From the NCBI GenBank assembly GCA_021234155.1, contig JAJEKV010000005.1:22023584-22087583 (forward strand): a stretch of 64,000 nt of DNA, given 5' to 3'. Source of the DNA: Isoetes taiwanensis (lineage: Eukaryota; Streptophyta; Lycopodiopsida; Isoetales; Isoetaceae). Below, in pieces: positions 38,001 through 48,050 of the stretch; the stretch's first letter is position 1, and every line of letters starts with the position of its first letter. Both the position numbers and the translations under genes were made by a program. The notes beneath the pieces are model-generated. The model was not told the DNA's origin and did not search any database. It saw only the letters and a list, made by a program, of their open reading frames with translations.

Positions 38001-39372
38001 AGGGGAAGAAAGGAGGAATTAAATCCAGGAATCCACTAGACTTTTCAGTACAAGAACCTGGCAAAACCAAAATCTGTCCATGTCATTCTTTTTGGAATTA
38101 AAGTAAGGAAATTGAAGGCAGAATTAGGAAATGTAAGCTGCTTAGGTTGCCTAGCGGACATAAGCACATCATATAAAGGCGATTTTATAATGAACTAGCT
38201 ATACAACCGGGCATAGAAGGGCAACTTTAAAAGCAAGTTTGGCATGGCCTCGCATATCGAGACAAAAGCGGTAGTGGCTTTTACATCGTAGCGGCGATGG
38301 CAAAGCATGACCAACGCCATCTCCACAAAGTTCTCGCTTTTATGGGAAGATATCGAAGAGATAATGAGAGACGATTACCACCATTAGGCTATGTTACTAC
38401 AACAATTCTTGTGTTTACACATAAAGGGCATGGTTTTAATACGCATCGGGGTGCAAAAATGCGGATTCACATGGAAGACTCAAGTTTTGGTTCAGGTCCT
38501 TTGTGAGACACGGATATGCCTTCATGTAACTAGCTTCTAACACTAACAAGTGCAAATTGTTTTCATACATCTACTTTGGTGGACCCTATATGCTACCAAA
38601 ATCTTTTATAATAAAAAATTTGAAACACATGTTACGGAGGTCTCGAGAATTCTTTTCTTCACATGAAAATGTGTATGAAAGTAGCTCTCATGGCTCTTCA
38701 AACTGGGAAGGTCTAAAGAACATTCTGACCATTTAGTAGAAATTTTGAAGTTGCCCCATCCATGGGTGTTTGAGAGATGTGAAAACGGTTTCCCCCGTGG
38801 ATATTCAATTATTACTGTTTGAGAAAGTGTCGGGTTCCTTGCTATTCCTCTACCAATAAAGGTGGAAGGTGTGATCTAGGTTTGAGAGCAGAAATATTCT
38901 TTATGCCTCATAGAACACTAAGAATCATAAATTCTTTGTCCATATCGGCTGATTTCACACCTAACTAAACCAACATCGGACTAATAAATGCCATAAGGTT
39001 TTGGAGATCGATGGTTTGGTGCACAATGCTAATGCATTTTCTCGGCTATGAGCTGATCGAGCTGGTCCACCAAGCAAACGATAATGCCCGTAGCTTCTCA
39101 AACTTTTCTCATTTTTATATTTTGTTGAAGAATGAACCGAGATTGATTTTTGCGGGGTTTCAATCTTTGTCTTGGCGATGGCGATTATTAATCATGAACT
39201 CTGTTTCACAATGTGATTGGCGGATGAGCTCTCATGAGTTCTATTTGATTTTCTTACTTTTTACTCCTATAATAGCTATCCGTTCCATGAATAGACCTTT
39301 GAAGTGAACAGCCGATGGCGGATTCCGGACAACTAGGATATGAGCTTTGTCTACGGTGAGACATCTAGAGAC
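35076..39372. other. Long block without recognised genes, copy B
   Basis: Counterpart of 7431-11725. Open stretches differ from those of copy A because of small indels, and none has a recognisable domain. Confidence 0.45.
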
Positions 39373-40390
39373 ATTGCAGCGAGCAGCAGAACTTATCGCT
39401 AATGATCATTTTTCCCTGTTTTTGGCAGAGTATAGGGTGAAGTCGCTATGAATATGTCAATGAAATACCATGGTGCTCCCCTTCTCGACTATCCAATAAA
39501 TTATAAAGGAGCTTCTCCACGCTTCAACATTTAAGCGGACCGATCTAATTCTAGGCAAAAGCAGAGAACAAAGAATCAAAGAAAAGAAAAGAATCAATAC
39601 CTTGCTAGAAGTAATAGCGGAGGAGCACTGGCGTTGAAATCGTCTTTTTCTCGATTAACAAACTGGCGGACGGAGAAAAACCAATAGCGGCAACTACAAA
39701 ATACTTTACCTTGGATCAAAGAAGAAAAAAAAGCTTCCTATGGAGGAAGGCGAGAGAATACCAAGCACCGGGCAAGAAACATGACAGATGTTTCTCCTTT
39801 GTTTGTTTCTAGAGACGCTAAAAACGCGAATTCAGAAACATGCAGAGAAGAAATCAACAGGTCGGTCGCTTTGTCAGTTGCTAGGGTGAATCAACAGGTT
39901 TGTCAGATAAGAAAATTTGGCCTTGGGTTTTGAACACAGGATGCGGATCTACATATCGGATTTAGCTCTACGCATTTAGCTTCTAATTATGGTGCGAAGC
40001 TGAGATGTATTTGCCAATCAACACGAGACATAAAAGGATTAGAACCAGAATGCAGCAAGCAAAGTTTAGCCATCACGCCAGTATGTATACAAAGACACAA
40101 ACATGGAGCCGGTACGAGGCTCCATGCTCGAGCCAGTACGAGGCATACCTTTCCGCTCTTGCCTTTGCGTGCCATCGCTAAGACCTCGGGTTGCACCTCC
40201 TCCCATCTCCGTTCATATTTTTTTTGGCATTTTTGAATTTCCCCAGCCCTTGATTTCTAAAATTTAGAATCTAACGATGAAAGTTAATGCCACGTCAGTG
40301 TTTGCTGAGTTGGAGGTGCTACGTGGATAGTCTAGAATTGCAAGAAGGGGTGCACGCTTGGTTAGGCTGGCGTGCTAAAAAAAAAAAAAA
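39373..40390. other. Intergenic sequence right of copy B
   Basis: No gene was recognised. 'acgaggc(t/a)' occurs twice near 40110-40145 as part of a short imperfect repeat ('gagccggtacgaggc' and 'gagccagtacgaggc'). Confidence 0.5.
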
Positions 40391-40450
40391 TTTCAAACTT
40401 GAGACCCTAGTGTGTAAGACTAACGTGATAACCAACTACACCATGAAAGC
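40391..40450 (-). pseudogene. Truncated tRNA-Val-like sequence (anticodon UAC)
   Basis: Read on the minus strand from 40450, the sequence has a valine-tRNA-like 5' part: acceptor strand GCTTTCA, D-arm GTGTAGTTGGTTATCAC, and anticodon arm TTAGT-CTTACAC-ACTAG with anticodon TAC. A variable region and a partial T-arm (GGTCT CAAGTTTGAAA) follow, then a run of T where the 3' half of the T-arm and the acceptor should be. The internal A box is well kept (TGGTGTAGTTGG) and the B box is weak. It is therefore not a functional tRNA; it is a truncated gene copy or the head of a tRNA-derived SINE. Confidence 0.65.
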
Positions 40451-41049
40451 AATATCAAAATTAGTGGCTATAAAAAGTAAATTAATAGCCCTTTCTATTG
40501 TACTTGTGGCAAAAACACATCGGACTATTTGTCTACAAAAATAAGCAATGTTTTTTGTGTACATTGTTTTGAAGGCTCTACCCCCAATTGAGAATACATC
40601 CTCCCATAAAGTAAAGTAAAAAGCCCTAGTGTGGAATTTTAACGTCCACAGAAAGCAAGTTGTAGCTTATGGGACATTTTATAGCATGCCCAGATGGGTC
40701 CTGCCACCTTAGCATTATGCCACCCATTCTATATGTAATAATATTCAACATATTTCTACATTAGCCAATGACAACATGCAGGTTAAACAAGGCAGCCAAG
40801 TGGCATGTGTGCACTGATGCCATGTGACAGTTTTGCATTTACGTCAGTCGCGAGCATGCACATAGTTTTACGGACTATATATGGAGCATCTAGTTTTACC
40901 AAACCATTCCGGTTCAACGCCAATCTTCAGCTAAAGCGTGTGAACCTGCTCTTGTAATGTTGTACCCATTCTATATAAATAAAGATTTTATTTTTTTTTT
41001 ATTTTTTTTCAATTTGGTGTCGTTTTGGCTTCGGCCTTGGCAATATTGC

Positions 41050-41170
41050 GGTAAATATACTATACATATATATGCATGTACACAACATACATAAGCATAC
41101 ACATATCCAAGATATTTGAGTATGGAATGGATTCGAACCTCTAACCTCTTTATCACAGGCAAATATTTTA
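41050..41170 (-). mobile_element. tRNA-derived SINE-like element, left arm of an inverted pair
   Basis: On the minus strand this reads 'tagaatggtaaaatatt', 'tgtgataaagaggttag', then a perfect B box GGTTCGAATCC (plus-strand positions about 41129-41139) and a tail with 'tactcaaatatcttgg'. The A-like and B boxes at tRNA spacing indicate a tRNA-derived element. A similar sequence in the opposite orientation follows at 41221-41360. Confidence 0.55.
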
Positions 41171-41220
41171 CCATTCTAAATATTACAATATTATATATGA
41201 AGCAGATAGATTTGTTACAT

Positions 41221-41360
41221 GTAGAATGGGTGGCATGATGACAAGGTATTTATTTGTGACAAGAGGTTAGAGTTTTGAATTCATTCTATTCTCGAATATC
41301 TTGTCTTGTATATATATATCTGTATATTGTGTATGTGCATACATACCTATATTTATGAAC
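41221..41360 (+). mobile_element. tRNA-derived SINE-like element, right arm of an inverted pair
   Basis: The plus strand reads 'tagaatggg...ggtatttatttgtgac', 'aagaggttagag', a decayed B box (TTTTGAATTC), then 'tctcgaatatcttg' and a TA-rich tail. It is the diverged inverted counterpart of 41050-41170, with about 50 bp between them. Confidence 0.55.
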
Positions 41361-41949
41361 TTGCTTGCACATTAGTTTTTAAAAAAGCGGCTTCGTTATA
41401 ACCATATACCCTTCTGCTATTGGCTTGTGGTCATAGGATAATCTAACATGTCATAGCATAATCTAACATCTTTAAACGAGAATCCCTCGGTGCATTAGCA
41501 TCTTGTTTCTAGAGTGAATTAACATAAGGTCTACAGTGGCAACTTATATGTCCGTGTTCCATTCGATTTTGTTACATGACTCTTAAGAGTCCAATGAAAT
41601 GTGATAAATATTTCATTTCATATATTAATTAGATATCCTACAGTTGTATAATGAGTGAAATTCAAACTCATGAAAGTTAAATGAGAAAGTCGGTTTACAA
41701 TTAGGTGTCCAAGTATGCAATGTTTATGTATTTCCTCTTATCAGTGCGGTAAGAATGCTTGATTGCAGTATTACAAAGCATTATGACTAGAAGTGTAAAA
41801 GAACATTAAATACTTAGAAGGCAAAGAATAAATATCATGGAAAACAAAGAATAAATACTTTATGATAAAGAATGGCTTTTTTGATGTATAAATTTTTTTA
41901 AAGCCTCAAAATAGCTTTATCTTTTATTTAGTGACATCTTCACAGGATT
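41361..41949. other. Intergenic AT-rich sequence
   Basis: No gene, RNA or repeat was recognised. Confidence 0.5.
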
Positions 41950-42760
41950 GATCTTCCCACAGAATCACCAAACCTCCCCGATCAGGTTCCATTCTGAAGA
42001 TCTCGTTTCGGGATACCTGACATTGTTAGGTACTTTCCAGAGGGCTGTTAGTCCATTGGACTTATCCAAGACGTTCAAAAAATCCATTTCGCTGGAATCA
42101 CAATGGATAAATACCTCCAAAAAAATCACTAAGCTATTATTCCACCACAGGAATCATAAAGATTTTATCCCTGTCGATAGTAACACCCACCATAATATTC
42201 TCCCTCGTGGAATCTCCAGCATACTCCACCAGACAAAATAACCCATCATTTATTCCGCTAGAAGGAATCACTTGCTTCTCGATTCCTGGGAAAGGAATCA
42301 TTACGTTGTAATTCTCTAGGAAGGAATCAACCCACAACATGGAAACCTAGACATCAATCTGACACCTGCCATATACTGGGCATGCCATCTTGACCGTTCG
42401 CTCGACAAGGTAATCACAGCCGTTGATCCCGGGATTCTCACCCATGGAATCACCACATAAACATTCCCCCAAAGGGATATCCACTGGCATTATCTCTGCC
42501 CATGGGATCACGTCTATGTGTGTTTCTTACGAGGCGATCACTTCGTATATATTCCGCATCGTTGAATCATCGAACTCTACCCTCTCATGTCTGCCACGTA
42601 TTAATATCCTGCCATCTGGTAATGACCAGTTGACGGCTCCAAAAGCGTCATCTATTTTGCATGCTTTGCTTTTAGATTTTCAGGGCAAACACAATTGAAT
42701 GAATATGTTCTTGACATCCAGCCACCAATACCAGTCTATGGAATCAACCTACCCTGGTTA
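41950..42760 (-). pseudogene. Unidentified decayed coding sequence with phased GAATCA motifs
   Basis: On the minus strand one frame stays readable from about 42755 to 42140 with only a few stops, then appears to shift by one base and continue to about 41975. Protein-like stretches include NWSLPDGRILIRGRHERVEF (about 42640-42580), GINGCDYLVERTVKMACPVY (about 42430-42370) and LFCLVEYAGDSTREN (about 42235-42195). TGATTCC recurs at a spacing of about 58 bp, so the translated product alternates GDS-like and VIP-like motifs. I do not recognise the family. It could be a repeat-containing host protein, part of a mobile element, or an integrated viral sequence. The plus strand also has an open stretch (41948-42241), so the coding strand is an inference. 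Confidence 0.4.
41962..42746. repeat. Phased GAATCA motif field, about 58-bp period
   Basis: GAATCA starts at 41962, 42095, 42151, 42265, 42295, 42324, 42447, 42564 and 42741, with one-base variants at 42210 (GAATCT) and near 42506 (GGATCA). From 42095 on, spacings are close to multiples of 57-59 bp, and 42295 falls at the half period. A six-base word would be expected less than once in this length on either strand. The sequence between motifs is not obviously repeated, so any tandem array is very old. Confidence 0.7.
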
Positions 42761-43475
42761 GACGGCTAAGATGACAATTTGAATCTGTTCTTTTAGGAGG
42801 GCGGCTGGGAGATGAGGCAAGCAGAGAGGTAGAAGCAATACATAAGTTGTTCATTGTGTCAGTATCCAAGTCAGGAAGCCATTTGAGGAAGGTAACCTGG
42901 TAGCTTTCAAAAGTAAGTGGGCCATAGTTTAAGAAAAAGTTTGCAGTTCTGCTATTGCCACATTCGAGCATGATGTATGGATAATTTAGCCAATACATGG
43001 CATTTATGAGTATGCCCTTGTGAAGGTTAGGGAAAAAAGCCCATAGTTTATCAATTTTAACCCCACATTTGTTTGATTTGACAATGATAGCAAAATCAGA
43101 TAAGGACTTTATTTTTTAATGAATAATTGGAAGATTGAGAGATATATCAGTGTAAAGCTCCATCTTATTGCCATTTGGGCGATGCCAAGTCTTCAGAACC
43201 CCATCCAGAGAGTTGTTAGAGTGAATTTCATTTGGTGGCTTCGAAACTCCATAAGGGAAAGGAATACCAATAGCCGGATCCTTAGGATTTGTGACTCCAT
43301 GCAGGTCCAGATCAACTGAAAAATTGTCCCAAACAGGCACTTTGAAAGAAGCAGAGTCCATTTATCTTGTGTCTGTGAGCAAAGCCGAGAAATTACCAAA
43401 TAACAGGGCCTGTTTAGGATCTTTGTAGTAAGAGACAAGATTTCTAAGGAGTTGCTTAGGTGTCAAATTAGATAG
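42761..43475 (-). pseudogene. Unidentified decayed coding sequence, middle part
   Basis: Minus-strand frames read as protein over about 230 codons with few stops: NLTPKQLLRNLVSYYKDP and ALLFGNFSALLTDTR (about 43470-43365), VWDNFSVDLDLHGVTNPKDP and PPNEIHSNN (about 43340-43210), then YWLNYPYIMLECGNSR and LNYGPLTFESYQVTFLKWLP (about 42995-42875). Composition (aromatic-rich, balanced charge) is that of a real protein, not a chance frame. No zinc knuckle, protease, polymerase, kinase or transposase motif was seen. The family is unknown to me; the pieces on this strand between 44065 and 41950 may belong to one gene. Confidence 0.45.
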
Positions 43476-43495
43476 ATAGATAGATAGATAGATAG
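43470..43495. repeat. TAGA microsatellite
   Basis: About six to seven perfect TAGA units between 'aaatta' and 'gtatt'. Confidence 0.95.
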
Positions 43496-43837
43496 TATTT
43501 TAATGTCACGCCACTAGGCAGCATCCAACTGGACATGTGACCACACACCACACTACATTGCTCAGTTGGGCATGCAAAATGGAGATTTCTTTAGGGTGTA
43601 AAGAGGAATCGGAATCCATAATAAAAAGTTTAAGGGAAAACAACAAGAAACATAGAGATTGAGCCGGAAAGAAAAGGGAACGTGGGAAGAAAAAGAAGAG
43701 AAGGGCGGATGCTAAGAACTCGATCGAGAATGGCAATTATTACTCAGGGGACTGCATTTCATACTCTTAACCATCATCAACAAACCATTACTCTGAATAC
43801 AATTTAACTATCATTTTCTAGTCATACCATTCACAAT

Positions 43838-44065
43838 TTAGTCTGAAAATCCTAGAGCAATTCTTAACCAAGAGTCGATGATTTCGGTTTCAAATTCAAC
43901 ACAACTCGGATATTCTTGTTGAAACAAGTGACCAGTGAAGAATTGATTGGTGATGAAAGATGTCCGAAGCTCAGAGGATGTACTAGAGATAAATCCACAC
44001 GAAATTCTATCAGTCTGTTTTATAATTGCAAAGATTCTTACATCCATAAGGAGCTTGAAGTACAA
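43838..44065 (-). pseudogene. Unidentified decayed coding sequence, upstream part
   Basis: A minus-strand open stretch of 75 codons with protein-like content, including YFKLLMDVRIFAIIKQTDR and PSCVEFETEIIDSWLRIALG, ending in a TGA. It is separated from the middle part by about 360 bp of low-complexity sequence (including a Phe/Ser-rich stretch and the TAGA array). The style resembles a capsid or structural protein, but this is an impression, not a match. A run of ten C at about 44084-44093 marks the left border of the Ty3 element. Confidence 0.4.
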
Positions 44066-44149
44066 AGAATTTAAAAATGCTGCCCCCCCCCCCTACATGG
44101 GCGGCAAGCAATTCCCTTGAATTTCTGATCAAATCTACGTCGATATCAA

Positions 44150-47100
44150 GTTTTTGCAAGAATTTTAACAGAGGATGATGTGGACTCGTGGCTTCGTGGG
44201 GTTGAGTTTTATTTTAAACTCATTAATCTTTGAAGATTACATCCAAAGTCAGATCGGGCAATGTTGATTGGATTTGCTAGAGTATGGTGGGAGAATTACT
44301 TGCGGGGTATAAATAAGGTCGCAGGGTAGACAACTTGGCAAGAGTTTAAAGCACCTTTGAAGGACACTTTATGCCTCCTGGATACAAAGTAGACAAGATG
44401 AATGAGTTTTTGGACCTGACACAAAAAGGGACTGTGGCCGAATATAATGAGAAGTTTAGAAGGTTGCGGTATCATAGTCCTTTTGAGGATATAAGAAGAA
44501 GCTCGGTGCTCGATTTGTGAAGGGTTTGCAGGTTGATATTAAGAGCACAATGTCAAGTGTGCCCTATAAGGATTTGGAGGATGTATTCAGAATTGCTAAG
44601 AATCCTGAATCCGACTTAGCTGAGAAGGCAACTTTGGAGAATGCAAAGAAGAGACAAGTTCCTTCCACATGGCAGACTGGTGGACCTACGAATAGAGGTA
44701 GATCCCTTAGTCGAGGAGGGATGGCTGCGTAGACTGTTAGTATGGAGGAGGGCAGTCATAATCGAGGATCTCGGCCTATGTATGTACCTTTGAATGATGA
44801 AATCAGGGAAAAGTGTATCAATGAGAATCAATGTTTTAGGTGCAGAGAAGTTGGTCATTATTATGGACGAGAAGATGGGTAGATAGTACCGCCTCATCTG
44901 CAAGTTTTCAACGTGGAGGGCAAACAAACCAATGGTCCATGTCAAATTCTAATGATGCTTATGGACGGGGCCAAGGCAGAGGAAACTTAGGCCGAGGTAA
45001 CATGGGTGGTCGTGGAGGTTAATGGGACAATAATATGGGTGGCGGAGGAAAAGCTAGAGGTGATAACAGGATCATAGCACAAGCCAACCCTGTAGTTGAA
45101 GTTAGGGTTGCTCGAATCATGGATCCTCCTGTGGAAAGAATATGCATATATGCTGCAGTGGATCAGGGCCATGTAGATAACCAAGTTGTGGTCATCAGGG
45201 TACCAGATATTATTCATGGAGTTCATGTTCTATTTCTTATTGATTGTGGTAGTACACATTGCTTTATTTCCCCAAAGCTGACAAAGAAACTAGATTTGAA
45301 CATGATTAGCCGGGACCTTAGATATTGGCTGATGGCAAAATTAAGACTTCTTATTCCGTGTTAGACAATTTTGAATTCCAAGTAGGAGATCTTGAGTCTC
45401 ACACTAGTTTTGAAGTATTGGGCCTAGGGAACTATGATGCTATTTTAGAAATGTCATGGTTGAGACCATACAAAGCTTTCATTGATTGTGGGAAGCAAAT
45501 AGTTACATGCCAAAGTCCTAATGGAGATAAGTATGTGCTAGAAGGATTGCCTTCATCATTAGTGGTTACCCCTTTGTCCAGGAAAAGCTTTAAGAAACAA
45601 GTTAAGAGGGGTTGCATAAGAATGTTGCATTGTTGTTAGATCCATTTTTTTGGATATTGCAAGAACAACCTATTGCTCCTAAGATCTAGAAAGTGTTGGA
45701 TGAGTTCTTTGATGTGTTTCCTAAAGAATTAACAGAATTGCCTTCACATAGAATGGTAGATCATGAGATAGAACTTGTTCCAGGGGCTGAACCTACATCA
45801 AGGCCACCATATATATTTCATGCATTAGAGATGGTTGAATTAAAAAAGCAGTTAGCAGAATTATTGGAACAAGGGTTCATACAGCTGAGTGTTTCTCCAT
45901 TTGGGGCGCCAGTTTTGTTTGTAAAGAAGAAAGATGGCACATTAAGGTTGTGTATTGATTATCATATGCTTAATCAGATTATAGTTAAGAATAGATATGC
46001 ATTGCCTAGAGTTGATGAGCTCTTTGACTAGTTGGGTCAAGCTAAGTATTTTACAAAAATTGATCTTCGATCTGGATACCACCAAATTTGGATCAAGGAT
46101 ACAGATATTTATAAGACTGCATTTAGGACACGCTATGGACATTACGAGTTTGTTGTAATGCCGTTTGGATTGATAAATGCTCCCGTCACCTTCATGCGCC
46201 TAATGAATGAGATATTCTGACCTTTTTTGGATAAATTTATATTAGTTTTCTTTAATGATATTTTGGTATATTCCAGGACATTAGAGGAGCATGTGGAACA
46301 TGTAAAACAGACATTAGCTATTTTGCAACAAGAAAAGTTGTATGGTAAGCTATCTAAGTGTTCTTTTGCACAAACTAGATTGGTATACCTTGGACATGTT
46401 ATTTCAGAAAAGGGATTGGAGCCAGATCCTTCCAAGATTGAGGCAGTTAAAGATTGGCCCACACCAAAGATGGTGAAGGAGGTAAGGCCATTCCTGCAAT
46501 TAGCGGAGTATTTACCACAAATTTGTTCCTAAATTTACAAAGATTGCTGCTCCTTTGACTTCTTTGTTGGGTAAGAAGAATGACTTGCATTGGACTAATA
46601 GTTGTCAAAAAAGTTTTCAAAAGTTGAAGGATGTCTTCATTAGTGCACCAGTTTTAAGGATTCCTGACATAAATATACCCTTCCATGTAGTCACTAATGC
46701 TTATGGAAAAGCTATAGGGGGAGTCTTGTTGCAGAATTGCCGAGTTTGTGCTTACATATCTCGTAAGTTGTTCCCTACTGAGCAAAATTACCCAGTGCAT
46801 GATTTGGAAATGTTAGCTATTATCCATGCCTTGAGGGTATGGAGGCATTATTTATTGGGTCGTCATTTCTTTTTGAAGACTGACCACCAAAATCTGAAGT
46901 ATTTTGCAAAACAACCCATATCTAAACAATAGGCAAAGGAGATAGACGCAACTAAGTGAAGAGTATAATTTTGAAATTGAATATCAACTTGGCAAGGAAA
47001 ATGTGATTGTTGATGCCTTGTCTAGGAGATCATTTTTAACCTCTATTAGTGTGCTTCAAGGACAATGGGATGCTGATATTCTTAGCAAATTGAGGAATGA

Positions 47101-48050
47101 TCTATATTTTGCACCTGTGGTGGAGAACCCTCAAGACTTTTCGAGGTATGCATTGTCCAAAGAGGTTTTATATTATAATGGTCGTATGTGCATTCCTAAT
47201 GACCAAGAATTGAGATTGAGATTGCTATATGAAGCACACGATAGTCCTTTAGCAGGCCACCCAGGGATGCATAAAACCTTGAGGAAAATGCGTCAGAATT
47301 TCTTTTGGCCCCGATAGAAGAAGATGGTTAAGGAGTACGTGGCTAGATGTTTATCTTGTCAGAAGGTTAAGGCATCAAGGATTAGGGAGCCTGGAGAATT
47401 GCAACCTATAGTAATTCCATCTTCTAAATGGGAGAGTATTTCCATGGACTTCATTGTTGAACTCCCTCAGACACGTTCAGGTTATGATGCTATTTATGTT
47501 GTGGTTGATCGGTTAACTAAACAAGCCCATTTTATGCCTATAAAGACTACTGCTACAGCGACAGATATTTCTAAGTTATTTGCTAAGGAGATCTTTAGGT
47601 TACATGGAATGCCATCCACTATTACATTGGATCGGGATACAAAGTTTATGAGCCAATTTTGGCAAGGGTTGTTTCAAAATATTGGGACTAAGTTATATGC
47701 CAGTACATCTTATCGTCCTCAGGCAAATGATCAAGTGGAGCGAGTTAACTAAGTCTTGGAAAGTATGCTTAGGATGTATGTGCCTAGTTAACCAAAGGTA
47801 TGGGATTATTGTTTGTACTTGGCCGAGGTTGCGTACAACAACACTTATCAGAATTCCATCAAATTGAGTCCTTTTGAGGCAATGTATGGTAAGGAATGCC
47901 ATTGTCCTCTTAATTGGAGAGATCCTCAATGCAATGTTAAAGCAGCTAATGAGGTAGCGGAGAACATCGATACTCAACTAAGGAGACTTCGTCAGAACTT
48001 GGCTGTGGCACAAAATAGGCAACAATATGCAGACAAGAGCACTAAGAATT
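44150..48050 (+). mobile_element. Ty3/gypsy retrotransposon, first element (gag to integrase), inactivated
   Basis: Domains occur in the canonical Ty3 order. Gag (FMPPGYKVDKMNEFLDLTQK region, about 44150-44700) is followed by a zinc knuckle that keeps CFRCREVGHYY but lacks the last cysteine (about 44830), and a protease with DCGSTH (about 45242). Reverse transcriptase spans 45780-46530 ([45 protein letters not shown]), RNase H 46670-46930, integrase zinc finger and core 47230-47990 (CLSCQKVKA, SMDFIVELPQT, LDRDTKFMS, YRPQANDQVERVN). Two catalytic aspartates are asparagine: the FIDD-type motif reads FFND, and RNase H reads VVTNAYG. Several stops interrupt it. The 5' LTR and primer-binding site are missing, and the 3' part is replaced at about 48045 by another element. 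Confidence 0.93.

Larger units (their letters stand above)
27618..39372. repeat. Large segmental duplication, copy B
   Basis: Matches 1-11725 throughout in the same order and orientation. Copy B is the cleaner version over most of its length: its LINE frames stay open longer and its CAG/CTG triplets are intact where copy A has CGG, CGA, ACG or CG. The relation is reversed in the first few hundred bases and in parts near the right end, where copy B carries the odd forms. After 39372 the sequence continues without a match beyond the copy A gap. Confidence 0.95.

Noticed and set aside
43506-43736. Minus-strand Phe/Ser-rich frame with possible signal peptide
   Set aside because: It is low-complexity sequence next to the TAGA array; the hydrophobic run comes from an A/G-rich plus strand.
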